Below the pieces are notes generated by a model. That model did no database searches. It was not told where the DNA came from and saw only the letters and a list, made by a program, of their open reading frames with translations. A DNA stretch of 64,000 bases from Methanobrevibacter_A acididurans (lineage in GTDB: Archaea > Methanobacteriota > Methanobacteria > Methanobacteriales > Methanobacteriaceae): NCBI RefSeq assembly GCF_046197875.1, contig NZ_CP166991.1, positions 930,001 through 994,000 on the forward strand, in the 5' to 3' direction. A program made the position numbers and the translations under genes. Of this stretch, positions 36,234-46,232 are shown one piece after another. Each line of letters begins with the position of its first letter. The stretch's first letter is position 1.

Positions 36234-36701
36234 ATTAATTTTTCTCCGATTTTATTCTTTTAGTAAATTTTATAAAAATGATTTACTTTAATTTTTATTA
36301 TTTCTTTTTTTATTCTTAATTAGAAATAAACTTTAATTTTTATTAATTTAAAATTTATGGTTTCTTATTATATAATAAAATTTATGGTTTCTTATTATAT
36401 AATAATATATAGCATTTTTTTAATTACAAATAAAAATAATTTGTCATTAATTATCATGAAAATTAATAAAGTATATATTAATAAAAGACTGATATTATTA
36501 TATGTTAAAAATATTTAACTGATACTTTTTTAATATTTTAACTAAAAAAAAAATTTTTTATTTAATTAAAATTATTAATTCTTTATTACTAATTTTTTTA
36601 AAACTAAAATCAAAAAAAATTAGATAATATTTTATATTTAACTTAAAAATAAATTTTACAAAATTAATTTAAAAAAAAAATAATATGGTAGGTAGAAAAA
36701 T
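36234..36701. other. Long AT-rich divergent intergenic region
   Basis: About 470 bases with almost no G or C. It carries the 27-bp tandem duplication at 36350-36403 and, near 36631, TTTATATTTAA that could serve as TATA box for the XRE-cupin gene, giving a ~40-nt leader. No reading frame or structured RNA seen. Confidence 0.6.
36350..36403 (+). repeat. Perfect tandem duplication of 27 bp
   Basis: The same 27 bases occur at 36350-36376 and 36377-36403 with no difference. Each unit contains TTATGGTTTCTTATTATATAA; the end with the next bases forms the palindrome TTATTATATAATAA. It lies upstream of both the paralogue trio and the regulator gene and could duplicate an operator or TATA box. Confidence 0.8.
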
Positions 36702-37253
36702 ATGAATGAATTCGCAAAAGAAATTGGACTTCGTATTAATGACTTAAGAGAATTGTCTGAAATTTCAACAAAAGACTTCGCTGAACAATTAAAAATTGAT
36801 GAAGATACTTATATTTTATATGAAAAAGGAGAAAAAGATATTCCAGCAAGTTTACTTAATGAAATTGCAAATATTTTCGATGTAGACCTATCCTTATTAC
36901 TTACTGGTGAAGAAACTAGAATGAACATTTTTGATGTTACTAAAAAAGGAAAAGGAACTAGTGTTGATAGAAGTAAAGAATATGAATATGAAAACCTTTG
37001 TAAAAGATTTGCAAATAAAAAATCTGAATTTTTTATAGTAACTGTAGATCCTAAAGAGGACAAAACACCTTCATTAAATAATCATCCAGGACAAGAATTT
37101 AATTATATTCTTGAAGGAAGCTTAAAATTATTTATACATAATAATGAAATTGAATTAAACCCTGGAGATTCAGTGATATTTGACAGTACCCATAAACATG
37201 CAATGGTTGCTTTAAATAATAAACCAGCAAAATTTTTAGCTGTTTTAATGTAA
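36702..37253 (+). CDS. XRE-family regulator with cupin domain
   Basis: 183 residues. The N-terminal helix-turn-helix (about 6-60: IGLRINDLRELSEISTKDFA) is followed by a linker and a C-terminal cupin (about 115-183) with HPGQEFNYILEGSLKLFIH and HKHAMVALNNKP; His and Glu residues fit a metal or small-ligand pocket. Such regulators sense a metabolite. It sits 52 bases before an acyl-CoA synthetase on the same strand, so it likely controls the synthetase-VOR unit. TAGGT precedes the ATG. Confidence 0.88.
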   Translation: MNEFAKEIGLRINDLRELSEISTKDFAEQLKIDEDTYILYEKGEKDIPASLLNEIANIFDVDLSLLLTGEETRMNIFDVTKKGKGTSVDRSKEYEYENLCKRFANKKSEFFIVTVDPKEDKTPSLNNHPGQEFNYILEGSLKLFIHNNEIELNPGDSVIFDSTHKHAMVALNNKPAKFLAVLM

Positions 37254-37305
37254 AAAAATATCAAATTTTACAAATAATAAATATTATTTTTAGAGGAATA
37301 ATAAA

Positions 37306-38979
37306 ATGACATCACTATTAAAAAAATTTCTTAAAAGAGTAGATTTTGACTCTTACGAAGACTTTAAAGAAAACTTTGAATTAAAAATCCCAAAAAATTT
37401 TAACTTTGGATTTGATGTTGTAGATGAATATGCAAAAATAGATCCAAATAAATTAGCACTTGTTTGGTGTGATGATAATGAAGAAAAAACATTCACATTT
37501 AAACAAATTAGTAAACTAAGTAATCAAGCAGCAAACTTCTATAAAAACTTAGGAATTAAAAAAGGAGATACTGTAATGTTAACCCTTAAAAACCGTTATG
37601 AATGGTGGATTAACATGGTAGCATTACACAAATTAGGAGCTATAGCTGTACCTGCAACCCATATGCTAAAACTTCATGATATTGATTACCGTATTAATAA
37701 CGCAGAAATAAAAATGGTTGTAACTGTAGAAGAAAATTATTTAATCAAAGATTATAATAAAACCCATGAAAAATATGATTTTGAACGAGTAATAGTAGGA
37801 AATAAAGAAGTTCCTGGTTGGTATAATTTCAACAAAGAAATCATGAAAATGAGTGATGAATTTGAAAAACCAAGTGGAAACGATATTGTTACTAATGATG
37901 ACACAATGTTAATTTATTTCACTAGTGGAACTAGTGGAGAACCAAAAATGGTATCACACACTCCTGTCTATGCTTTAGCACATATTGTAACTGCAAAATA
38001 TTGGCAAGATGTTGTTGAAGAAGGACTTCATCATACTGCAGCAGATACTGGTTGGGGTAAAGCTGTATGGGGAAACCTTTATGGGCAATGGATAGCTGGA
38101 ACAGCCATATTTATTTATGATTATGTTAGATTTAATGGATTAAGTTTAATAAAAAAGGTTTTAGATCATCATGTAACCACTTTTTGTGGACCTCCAACTA
38201 TTTACAGATTCTTAATCAAAGAAGACTTAAGTAAATATGATTTTAGTAATATAAAACATGTTACAACAGCAGGCGAACCTTTACCTCCTGAAGTTTTCAA
38301 AGTATTTAAAAAACAAACTGGATTAAGTATTAAAGAAGGTTTTGGACAAACTGAAACTACTTTAGGACTTGGTACATTCATATGGTTAGAACCTAAACTT
38401 GGATCTGTTGGTAAACCAAGCCCATTATATAATCTTGATATACTTGATAAAGATGGTCAAGTTGTGGATATTGGAAGTCGAGGGGAATTAACTTTTTGTA
38501 TTGATCAAGGCCGCCCTGCAGGATTATTTAAAGAATACTTTAAGAACCCTGAACAAATGAAAAAGAAAAATTATGATGGACATTATCATAGTGGAGATAC
38601 TGTATGGGTTGATGAAGATGGATACTATCACTTTGAAGGCCGTAACGATGATATAATTAAAAGTAGTGGATATCGAATTGGACCATATGAAGTTGAAAGT
38701 GCTGTAATATCACACCCTAGTGTTCTTGAATGTGCAATTACCGGTGTTCCTCATGAAGTTAGAGGACAAGTAGTTAAAGCAACTATTGTTTTAACCCGAG
38801 GATATACTCCAAGTGATGAATTAGCTAAAGAAATTCAAAATCATGTTAAAAAAGTAACTGCACCGTATAAATATCCTAGAGTAATTGAATTTGTTGATGA
38901 ATTACCAAAAACCATTAGTGGAAAAATCAAAAGAAACACTATACGTGGAGAAGACATAAACAAATCAGATAAAGAATAA
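37306..38979 (+). CDS. AMP-forming acyl-CoA synthetase
   Basis: 557 residues, adenylate-forming (ANL) family. Seen: the P-loop YFTSGTSGEPKMV, GEPLPPEVF, the motif GFGQTET, YHSGDTVWVDEDGYYHFEGR and the C-terminal catalytic lysine region PKTISGKIKRN. It resembles medium-chain or branched acyl-CoA synthetases more than acetyl-CoA synthetase, judging by length and the short N-terminus. It activates a carboxylic acid to its CoA ester with ATP. Its neighbours (VOR genes) suggest branched short-chain acids such as isobutyrate, isovalerate or 2-methylbutyrate as substrates; this is inference. Confidence 0.88.
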   Translation: MTSLLKKFLKRVDFDSYEDFKENFELKIPKNFNFGFDVVDEYAKIDPNKLALVWCDDNEEKTFTFKQISKLSNQAANFYKNLGIKKGDTVMLTLKNRYEWWINMVALHKLGAIAVPATHMLKLHDIDYRINNAEIKMVVTVEENYLIKDYNKTHEKYDFERVIVGNKEVPGWYNFNKEIMKMSDEFEKPSGNDIVTNDDTMLIYFTSGTSGEPKMVSHTPVYALAHIVTAKYWQDVVEEGLHHTAADTGWGKAVWGNLYGQWIAGTAIFIYDYVRFNGLSLIKKVLDHHVTTFCGPPTIYRFLIKEDLSKYDFSNIKHVTTAGEPLPPEVFKVFKKQTGLSIKEGFGQTETTLGLGTFIWLEPKLGSVGKPSPLYNLDILDKDGQVVDIGSRGELTFCIDQGRPAGLFKEYFKNPEQMKKKNYDGHYHSGDTVWVDEDGYYHFEGRNDDIIKSSGYRIGPYEVESAVISHPSVLECAITGVPHEVRGQVVKATIVLTRGYTPSDELAKEIQNHVKKVTAPYKYPRVIEFVDELPKTISGKIKRNTIRGEDINKSDKE

Positions 38980-39022
38980 TTATTACAATAAATTAATGGA
39001 AATAAATAAAATATATTAAGAT

Positions 39023-39283
39023 TTGATAAATATGAATGAAGATAAACCAAAAGCATATCCTATTATTAATAAAAATAATTGTAAAGCCTGTGGGAGATGT
39101 ATACTTTACTGTAAAAAGAATTGTTTAGTTTTAAGTAAGGGAATTAATAATAAAGGATATCAATATGCAGAATATACAGGAGAAGGTTGTATAGGTTGTG
39201 GAGATTGTTATTATACTTGTCCAGAGCCTTTAGCAATCGAAGTACGCATTCCAGTGAAAAAAAGAAATTATAAAGGTGAATAA
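39023..39283 (+). CDS. vorC: 2-oxoacid:ferredoxin oxidoreductase ferredoxin (delta) subunit
   Basis: About 84-86 residues. Two [4Fe-4S] motifs: CKACGRCILYCKKNC and CIGCGDCYYTCPEP. It is the delta-like subunit of 2-oxoacid oxidoreductases and takes electrons from the TPP subunit. The start may be the second Met (39029). It lies three bases before the alpha subunit. The VOR name follows Methanothermobacter gene order; KOR cannot be ruled out. Confidence 0.8.
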   Translation: MINMNEDKPKAYPIINKNNCKACGRCILYCKKNCLVLSKGINNKGYQYAEYTGEGCIGCGDCYYTCPEPLAIEVRIPVKKRNYKGE

Positions 39284-39286
39284 AAT

Positions 39287-40453
39287 ATGAGTAGTCAAAT
39301 GGTTAAAGGAAACACTGCAGTTATTGTTGGAGCATTATATGCTGGTTGTGATTGTTATTTTGGTTACCCAATTACCCCTGCAAGTGAAGTACTCCATGAA
39401 GCAAGTAAATATTTCCCAAAAGTCGGACGTACTTTTATACAAGCTGAAAGTGAAGAAGCAAGTATCAATATGATTTATGGAGGAGCATCTGCAGGACATA
39501 GAGTCATGACTGCATCTTCCGGGCCTGGAGTAAGTCTTATGCAAGAAGGATTCACTTATCTTGCCGGAGCAGAATTACCAGCTGTAATTGTTGATGTTAT
39601 GCGTGCAGGACCAGGATTAGGTAATATTGGACCAGAACAAGGAGATTATAATCAAGTTGTTAAAGGTGGAGGCCATGGAAATTATAAAAACATTGTTTTA
39701 GCACCAAATAGTGTTCAAGAAATGTGTGATTTAACAATGAAAGCATTTGAATTAGCAGATAAATACCGAAATCCAGTAGTTGTTCTTGCAGATGCAGTAT
39801 TAGGACAAATGGCAGAACCATTACAATTTCCAGAAAGAGCTTATCATAAAAAACCTGATAATTCTTGGGCTGTAAGAGGAAACAAAGAAACAAAGGATAA
39901 TCTTGTTACAAGTATTTTCTTAGACTTCGACCAATTAGAAGATTTTAATTTTTACATACAAGATAAGTATGCAGATATTGAAAAAAATGAAGTTCAATAT
40001 GAAGGGTACAAATTAGATGATGCAAAAATAGTACTTGTTTCATATGGAACAAGTAGTCGTGTAGCAAGAACTGCAGTAGATATTGCAAGAAAAAAGGACG
40101 TTAAAGTTGGATTATTACGTTTAATAACATTATTCCCTTTCCCTAAAGGTAAAATTGCTGAACTTTCAGAAAAAGGATGTGACTTCATTAGTGTTGAAAT
40201 GAGTAACGGACAATTACGTGAAGATATTAAAAGTGCAGCATATTGTAAAGATGTGAGTCTTGTAAATCGTATGGGTGGAAATCTTATAGAATTACAAGAT
40301 ATCTTGAATAGAATTTATGTTAACGCAGGTATTGATGAAGAATATAAATTACATTCTAAAGAAAGAAAATATTATATCGATTACACTCACGATGAAACAT
40401 ACAAAGATGAATTAGATAACGATGACATTCTAAGACATAGGGTAATAGATTAA
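39287..40453 (+). CDS. vorB: 2-oxoacid:ferredoxin oxidoreductase alpha subunit
   Basis: 388 residues. Begins with MVKGNTAVIVGALYAGCDCY and GYPITPASE, the alpha-subunit pyrimidine-binding block, followed by QAESEEASINMIYGGASAGH and SSGPGVSLMQEG. Works with the beta/gamma and ferredoxin subunits to decarboxylate 2-oxoacids to acyl-CoA, or in reverse to carboxylate acyl-CoA using reduced ferredoxin. In a methanogen the reverse (biosynthetic) direction is likely. Confidence 0.88.
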   Translation: MSSQMVKGNTAVIVGALYAGCDCYFGYPITPASEVLHEASKYFPKVGRTFIQAESEEASINMIYGGASAGHRVMTASSGPGVSLMQEGFTYLAGAELPAVIVDVMRAGPGLGNIGPEQGDYNQVVKGGGHGNYKNIVLAPNSVQEMCDLTMKAFELADKYRNPVVVLADAVLGQMAEPLQFPERAYHKKPDNSWAVRGNKETKDNLVTSIFLDFDQLEDFNFYIQDKYADIEKNEVQYEGYKLDDAKIVLVSYGTSSRVARTAVDIARKKDVKVGLLRLITLFPFPKGKIAELSEKGCDFISVEMSNGQLREDIKSAAYCKDVSLVNRMGGNLIELQDILNRIYVNAGIDEEYKLHSKERKYYIDYTHDETYKDELDNDDILRHRVID

Positions 40454-40481
40454 AAATAAATTTAATGGATGTGTAAAAAGA

Positions 40482-41978
40482 ATGAAAACTCAAGATGAAT
40501 ATGAAGATATACCAGGTTACCCTGATTACCAAATGAAAGTTATAAAAAAACCAAATAGTCTTAACGATGAATTCACACATAAAGGAAGCGACATAAAAAA
40601 CACTCATTATTGTGCAGGATGTGGACATGGAATACTTCATAAATTAATAGGTGAAGTAATGGATGAACTTGAAATTCAAGACCGTAGTGTAATGATTTCA
40701 CCAGTAGGATGTGCAGTATTCGCTTATTATTATTTTAATTGTGGAAATGTTCAAACAGCACATGGACGAGCTCCAGAAGTAGGAACTGGAATAAGTCGTG
40801 CTGAAGAAAATAGTATTGTTATGAGTTACCAAGGTGATGGTGACCTAGCTAGTATTGGTTTAAATGAAACAATCCAAGCTGCAAATCGTGGAGAAAAAAT
40901 TTCAGTATTTTTTGTAAACAATACTGTTTATGGAATGACTGGTGGACAAATGGCACCAACAACACTTATTGGTGAAAAAACTAAAACCTGTCAAGAAGGA
41001 AGAGATTCTAATTATACAGGTTATCCTATGCATATGTGTGAATTATTAGATAATTTAAAAGCACCTGTATTTATAGAACGAGTATCACTCGCAACTCCAT
41101 CTTTAATTAGAAAAGCAAAAATAGCTATACGTAAAGCATTACTTATTCAAAAAGAAGGGAAAGGATATGCATTTGTAGAAGTATTATCTCCTTGCCCTAC
41201 TAATTTACGTCGTGATGCACAAGGAACCGAAGATTTCCTTATAAATGAAATGGCTAAAGAATTCCCAGTGAAAAGATTCCGGGATAATTATCATGATGTT
41301 AAACCTATTGAACGTAGAACACCAGATTACAGTATTAAAAAATTAGATGAAGTTTTTGAAATTGATCGTTCAAATATGATTACATTAAAAGATGATGAAA
41401 ACTTTGAAGATGTAACTATTAAATGTGCTGGTTTCGGTGGTCAAGGTGTTTTAAGTACTGGTTTGACTTTAGCTCAAGCTGCATGTGCTGAAGGTAATCA
41501 TGTTAGTTGGTATCCAAGTTATGGTCCTGAACAAAGAGGAGGAACTAGTAATTGTAGTGTAACTATCAGCCCTCATACTATTGGAACACCTGTTGTTGAG
41601 GCTTGTGATTATCTTATTGCATTAAATAAATCTGCTTTAATGAAATTTGCAGTTGATGTTAAAGATGATGGATATATTTTATATGATTCTCGTGCAGGGG
41701 ATTATACTCATGGAGATTTAAATGCTAAAGAAAGTGTTCATTTAATTAGAATTCCTGCAAGAGAAATAGCTACTAAAATTGGTAATCCTAAAGCTATGAA
41801 TACTGCTATTCTTGGAGCTATAATGGAAATTGGTGGTGAAGGAGAATTAATAGCACCTGAAGCTTATGAAAAAGGTATTGAGGAAAGTTTTGCTTCTAAA
41901 CCTAAATTAATTGATATTAATGTTAAAGTTTTACATGCTGGTGCTAAATGGATGAGAGAAAATCCAATTAGCAAATAA
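40482..41978 (+). CDS. vorA: 2-oxoacid:ferredoxin oxidoreductase, fused beta-gamma subunit
   Basis: 498 residues with two domains. Residues ~35-285 are the TPP-binding beta part (HYCAGCGHGILHKLIGEV, SYQGDGDLASIGLNE, NNTVYGMTGGQM). Residues ~305-490 are the gamma part (KCAGFGGQGVLSTGLTL, PSYGPEQRGGTSNCSV). Such a fusion fits the three-subunit VOR of Methanothermobacter. It closes the unit regulator-synthetase-VorC-VorB-VorA. Substrate (2-oxoisovalerate or another 2-oxoacid) is inferred. Confidence 0.87.
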   Translation: MKTQDEYEDIPGYPDYQMKVIKKPNSLNDEFTHKGSDIKNTHYCAGCGHGILHKLIGEVMDELEIQDRSVMISPVGCAVFAYYYFNCGNVQTAHGRAPEVGTGISRAEENSIVMSYQGDGDLASIGLNETIQAANRGEKISVFFVNNTVYGMTGGQMAPTTLIGEKTKTCQEGRDSNYTGYPMHMCELLDNLKAPVFIERVSLATPSLIRKAKIAIRKALLIQKEGKGYAFVEVLSPCPTNLRRDAQGTEDFLINEMAKEFPVKRFRDNYHDVKPIERRTPDYSIKKLDEVFEIDRSNMITLKDDENFEDVTIKCAGFGGQGVLSTGLTLAQAACAEGNHVSWYPSYGPEQRGGTSNCSVTISPHTIGTPVVEACDYLIALNKSALMKFAVDVKDDGYILYDSRAGDYTHGDLNAKESVHLIRIPAREIATKIGNPKAMNTAILGAIMEIGGEGELIAPEAYEKGIEESFASKPKLIDINVKVLHAGAKWMRENPISK

Positions 41979-42062
41979 ATAAAAGGAGAATATATTACTT
42001 TTATTTCTATTTTTTATATTTTTTTATATAATTTTTTTATATTTTAATTGAGGTATTTTTTT

Positions 42063-43370
42063 ATGACTTATAAAGAATTAAGTGAAAAATTCATTGATGA
42101 TGCAGGTGTTTCTATTGGAGATACTGTTTTTATTGAAAAAGATGATGTTTCATATGAAGGTATTATTTTAGATAGATCTAATGATGCTCTTGATGAATTT
42201 ATTGTTATTAAATTAGATAGTGGATATAATATTGGAATTAATATTAAGGATGCAAAAATTAAACTAGTTGAAAAAGGTGATAAACCTAAGATTGGATATG
42301 ATAATGTTGAAATCGAACATGATCCTAACAAGATGGATATTAGTATTATATCTACTGGTGGTACTGTTAGTAGTATAATTGATTATAAAACTGGTGCTGT
42401 TCATCCTGCTTTTACTGCAGGAGATTTACTTCGTGCAAATCCTGAATTATTAGATATTGCTAATTATGATGTGAAAGCTTTATATAATATTCTTAGTGAA
42501 AATATGAAGCCAGAATATTGGGTTAAAGCTGCTGAATCTATTGCTGATGATATTAATAATGGTTGTGATGGTGTTGTTGTAGCTCATGGTACTGACACTA
42601 TGCATTATACTAGTGCGGCTCTTAGTTTTATGATGGAAACTCCTGTTCCTATTGTAATTACTGGTGCTCAAAGAAGTAGTGATCGTCCTAGTACTGATGC
42701 TTTTATTAATTTATTTAATAGTGTAGGTGCTGCAAAATCTGATATTGCTGAAGTCACTGTTTGTATGCATGATAGTTTAAATGATAATATTTGTAGTTTA
42801 CATAAAGGTACAAAAGTTCGTAAGATGCATACTAGTCGTAGGGATACATTTAGAAGTATTGATTGTGAACCAATTGCAGAATTAAAACATGGAAATATTA
42901 TAAGTACTAACTTACCTTACATTAAACGTAATGAAAAGGAATTAAAACTTAACACTAATTTAGAACCTAAAACTGCACTTATTAAAAGTTATCCTGGTAT
43001 AACTAGTGAATTAATTGATTATCATATTGATAAAGGTTTCAAAGGTTTACTAATTGAAGGTACTGGTTTAGGTCATGTTCCGGAAAATTTAATCCAATCT
43101 CTCAATCGTGCTTATGATGAGGGTATTGCAGTTGTTATGACTAGCCAATGTCTTTATGGTAGAGTTAATATGAATGTTTATAGTACTGGTCGTGAACTTA
43201 TTAATGCTCACGTTATAAGTGGACAGGATATGACTCCTGAAACTGCTTATGTTAAATTATCATGGGCTCTTGGTCAAAGCGAGAATTTAAATGATGTTGA
43301 AAATATTATGACTACTAATATTGCAGGTGAATTAAGTCATAGTAGTTCTGTTAAATATTTTTTAAACTAA
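42063..43370 (+). CDS. gatD: Glutamyl-tRNA(Gln) amidotransferase subunit D
   Basis: 435 residues from the ATG at 42063, chosen because GAGGT is upstream (a TTG 15 bases earlier is in frame). The N-terminal beta-barrel domain (to about residue 85) precedes the asparaginase-like domain with ISIISTGGTVSSIID, AHGTDTMHYTSAAL and GAQRSSDRPSTD. It frees ammonia from glutamine for conversion of Glu-tRNA(Gln) to Gln-tRNA(Gln) together with GatE. Archaea-specific, and adjacent to gatE. Confidence 0.96.
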   Translation: MTYKELSEKFIDDAGVSIGDTVFIEKDDVSYEGIILDRSNDALDEFIVIKLDSGYNIGINIKDAKIKLVEKGDKPKIGYDNVEIEHDPNKMDISIISTGGTVSSIIDYKTGAVHPAFTAGDLLRANPELLDIANYDVKALYNILSENMKPEYWVKAAESIADDINNGCDGVVVAHGTDTMHYTSAALSFMMETPVPIVITGAQRSSDRPSTDAFINLFNSVGAAKSDIAEVTVCMHDSLNDNICSLHKGTKVRKMHTSRRDTFRSIDCEPIAELKHGNIISTNLPYIKRNEKELKLNTNLEPKTALIKSYPGITSELIDYHIDKGFKGLLIEGTGLGHVPENLIQSLNRAYDEGIAVVMTSQCLYGRVNMNVYSTGRELINAHVISGQDMTPETAYVKLSWALGQSENLNDVENIMTTNIAGELSHSSSVKYFLN

Positions 43371-43398
43371 AAAAAATAATGATTTGAGGTGATTATTT

Positions 43399-45270
43399 AT
43401 GAGTAGAGATTGGAAAAAATTAGGTCTTAAAATGGGATTAGAAGTTCATCAACAATTAGATACTGAAAGTAAACTTTTTTGCCCATGCCCAACAGAATTA
43501 CGTGATGACAATTATGATGAGGAAATTAAAAGAATATTAAGACCAACTCAAAGTGAATTAGGACAAATTGATAGAGCAGCATATCAAGAATCAATGCAAA
43601 AACAAAGATTCAATTATGAATCATATAACACTCATACTTGTCTTGTGGAAACTGATGATGAACCTCCACATGCTTTGAATAAAGAAGCATTAGATATTTC
43701 ATTAACTATAGCTTCACTTTTAAACATGAAAGTTGTAGATGAATTTCATACTATGAGAAAGCAAGTAATTGATGGAAGTAATACTAGTGGATTTCAAAGA
43801 ACAGGATTACTTGCAACTGATGGATATCTTGACACTCCTTATGGTGAAGTTAAAATAGAAACTTTAGGTTTAGAAGAAGATGCTGCTAGAAGAGTTGACA
43901 GTGAAGGACCATATACTGAATTTCGTCTTGATAGGTTAGGAATTCCACTTGCAGAAATTACAACTGATCCTAGTGTTCATAATCCTGATGCAATGCAACA
44001 TGTAGCTTATATGATAGGGCAAGTTCTAAGAAGTACTAAGGTTAAAAGAGGACTTGGAACAATCAGACAGGATGTGAATATCAGTATCGCTGAAGGTGCA
44101 CGTGTAGAAATTAAAGGTGTTCAAGACTTAGAATTAATGCCTGAAATAGTTGAACGTGAAGTAACACGTCAATTAAAGTTAATTGAAATACGGAATCAGT
44201 TAAAAGAAAGAAATGCCGAAGTAATTGATGAAATTTATGATATTGATGAAGTATTTAATGATACTGGAAGTAAGATTTTAAAGAGTGCTAAAAGTATTAA
44301 AGCAATTATTCTTAAAGGATTTGATGGTCTTATTGGATTAGAAGTTCAACCAGGTAGAAGATTTGGAACTGAATTATCAGGTTATGCTAAAAAACGTGGT
44401 GTTCATGGATTATTCCATACTGATGAATTACCTGCTTATGGTATAAGTCAAGAAGAAGTAAATAAACTTAAGGAATATTTAAAAGTTGAACCTAAAGATG
44501 CAATTATTATTGTTGCAGAAAAACCTGAAGTGGCAACTAGTGCTTTAGAAGAAGTTATACGTAGAAGCAAAATGGCATTTGACGGTGTTGTTGAAGAAAC
44601 ACGTAAATGTTTAGAAGATGGAAACACTGAATATATGAGACCTCTTGCAACAGCTAATCGGATGTATTTAGAAACTGATATTCCATTATTCCAAATTAGT
44701 AAAGAACATGTAAATGAAATTGCTAATAACTTACCTGAATTACCAGATGAGAAAAAAGCTAGAATCATTAAAGAATATAGTTTAAGTGAAGATTTAGCTA
44801 ATCAATTAGTACGTACTCAAGAAGCTGATATGTTTGAAGAAATTTTAAAACAAGTCAAAGTTGAAAGTACTCCTGTAGCTAGTGTTCTTGCATATGATTT
44901 AAAAGAGTTACGTAGAGATAATCATAATATTAACAATATCACTTTTGATAAACTCGTTGACATGTTTAAATTATTAAAAGATAATAAAATTAGTAAAGAT
45001 GCATTAAATAAACTTTTAATTAGTATTAGTGATAATCCAAATAAAAATGTTGAAAAATTAGCTGAAGAGAATAACTTAACTTTATTAAGTGAAGAAGATG
45101 TTCATAAAATTATAGAGAATATTGTATCTAAAAATGAAACTATGATTAGTGAACGTCAAATGGGTGCTATGGGTCCTTTAATGGGTATGAGTATGAAACA
45201 ATTAAAGGGTAAAGCTGATGGAAGTATTGTAAATAAAATTGTCCGAGAAGAAATACAAAAGAGATTATAA
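43399..45270 (+). CDS. gatE: Glutamyl-tRNA(Gln) amidotransferase subunit E
   Basis: 623 residues. N-terminal GatB-type core: LGLKMGLEVHQQLDTESKLF, CPCPTEL, VETDDEPPHALNKEAL, IRQDVNISIAEGARVEIKG. It contains an archaeal AspRS-like insert in the middle and a C-terminal YqeY-like tail (ISERQMGAMGPLMG). It phosphorylates Glu-tRNA(Gln) and amidates it. The gene is 28 bases from gatD with GAGGTGAT before the ATG. Confidence 0.96.
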   Translation: MSRDWKKLGLKMGLEVHQQLDTESKLFCPCPTELRDDNYDEEIKRILRPTQSELGQIDRAAYQESMQKQRFNYESYNTHTCLVETDDEPPHALNKEALDISLTIASLLNMKVVDEFHTMRKQVIDGSNTSGFQRTGLLATDGYLDTPYGEVKIETLGLEEDAARRVDSEGPYTEFRLDRLGIPLAEITTDPSVHNPDAMQHVAYMIGQVLRSTKVKRGLGTIRQDVNISIAEGARVEIKGVQDLELMPEIVEREVTRQLKLIEIRNQLKERNAEVIDEIYDIDEVFNDTGSKILKSAKSIKAIILKGFDGLIGLEVQPGRRFGTELSGYAKKRGVHGLFHTDELPAYGISQEEVNKLKEYLKVEPKDAIIIVAEKPEVATSALEEVIRRSKMAFDGVVEETRKCLEDGNTEYMRPLATANRMYLETDIPLFQISKEHVNEIANNLPELPDEKKARIIKEYSLSEDLANQLVRTQEADMFEEILKQVKVESTPVASVLAYDLKELRRDNHNINNITFDKLVDMFKLLKDNKISKDALNKLLISISDNPNKNVEKLAEENNLTLLSEEDVHKIIENIVSKNETMISERQMGAMGPLMGMSMKQLKGKADGSIVNKIVREEIQKRL

Positions 45271-45298
45271 AATATATTATTAAGGGGATTTTGTTAGT

Positions 45299-46207
45299 AT
45301 GGAAGAATATGAAATTATCATTATTGGAGCAGGTCCTGCTGGTTTAAGTGCTGGGATTTATGCTGGAAGACAGAATAGTAAAACTTTACTTATAGATAAA
45401 GGTTTAACTGGTGGATTAGGATTAGAAGTTCCTGCTATGGAAAATTATCCTGGTTATGAGCATATAAATGGTATGAAACTTATTGAACATACAAAGAATC
45501 AATGTGAACAATATTGTCAAATTAATGAAATGGAAAATATTGAAAGTATAACTAAAGAGGAAAATGGAAGTTTCATTATTAATACTGATAAAGATTCTTA
45601 CCATACACAAAATATTATTTTAGCTACTGGAAGTAAACATCGCCAATTAAATGTTCTAGGTGAAGATGAATTTAAAGGTAGAGGTGTTTCTTATTGTGCT
45701 ACTTGTGATGGAATGTTTTTTAAAAATCGTAAAGTTCTTGTTATAGGTGGGGGTAATAGTGCAGCTCAAGAGAGTATATTTTTAACTAATCTTGGATGTG
45801 ATGTTCAGATTGTGCATCGACGGGATGAATTAAGAGCTGAAAAATATTTAACAGATGTTTTAGATAAAAAAGGAATTAATGTAATCTGGAATTCTGTTGT
45901 TAAAGAAATTAAAGGTAGTCAAACTGTAGAAAGTGTGATTCTTGAAAAAACTGATGGTAGTATAATTGAAGTTGAAACTGATGCATTATTTGTTGCTATT
46001 GGGGATCTTCCCCAAAATGAGTTAGCTATTAGTTTAGGTGTTAAATTAGATGATTCTGGTTATATAATAACTGATAAGCAACAAAAGACTAATGTGGAAC
46101 ATGTTTATGCTGCTGGTGATATTACTGGTGGTATTAAGCAATGGGTTGTTGCTTGTGGTGAAGGTGCAGTTGCTAGTAGTATTGCCTTTAATGAAAGAGA
46201 TTTATAA
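45299..46207 (+). CDS. trxB: Thioredoxin reductase
   Basis: 302 residues. FAD motif GAGPAGLSAGIYAGR, redox-active CATC (C133, C136) in SYCATCDGMFF, second nucleotide motif VIGGGNSAAQESIFL and the C-terminal YAAGDITGG. Whether it uses NADPH or F420H2 in this organism is not decided by sequence; some methanogen enzymes use F420H2. It follows gatE by 28 bases. Confidence 0.93.
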   Translation: MEEYEIIIIGAGPAGLSAGIYAGRQNSKTLLIDKGLTGGLGLEVPAMENYPGYEHINGMKLIEHTKNQCEQYCQINEMENIESITKEENGSFIINTDKDSYHTQNIILATGSKHRQLNVLGEDEFKGRGVSYCATCDGMFFKNRKVLVIGGGNSAAQESIFLTNLGCDVQIVHRRDELRAEKYLTDVLDKKGINVIWNSVVKEIKGSQTVESVILEKTDGSIIEVETDALFVAIGDLPQNELAISLGVKLDDSGYIITDKQQKTNVEHVYAAGDITGGIKQWVVACGEGAVASSIAFNERDL

Positions 46208-46232
46208 AAAAAAGTTTTGGATGAAAGTTTAG

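Noticed and set aside
36234..36701. CRISPR-like array
   Set aside because: Only two identical abutting 27-bp units, no spacers and no cas genes.
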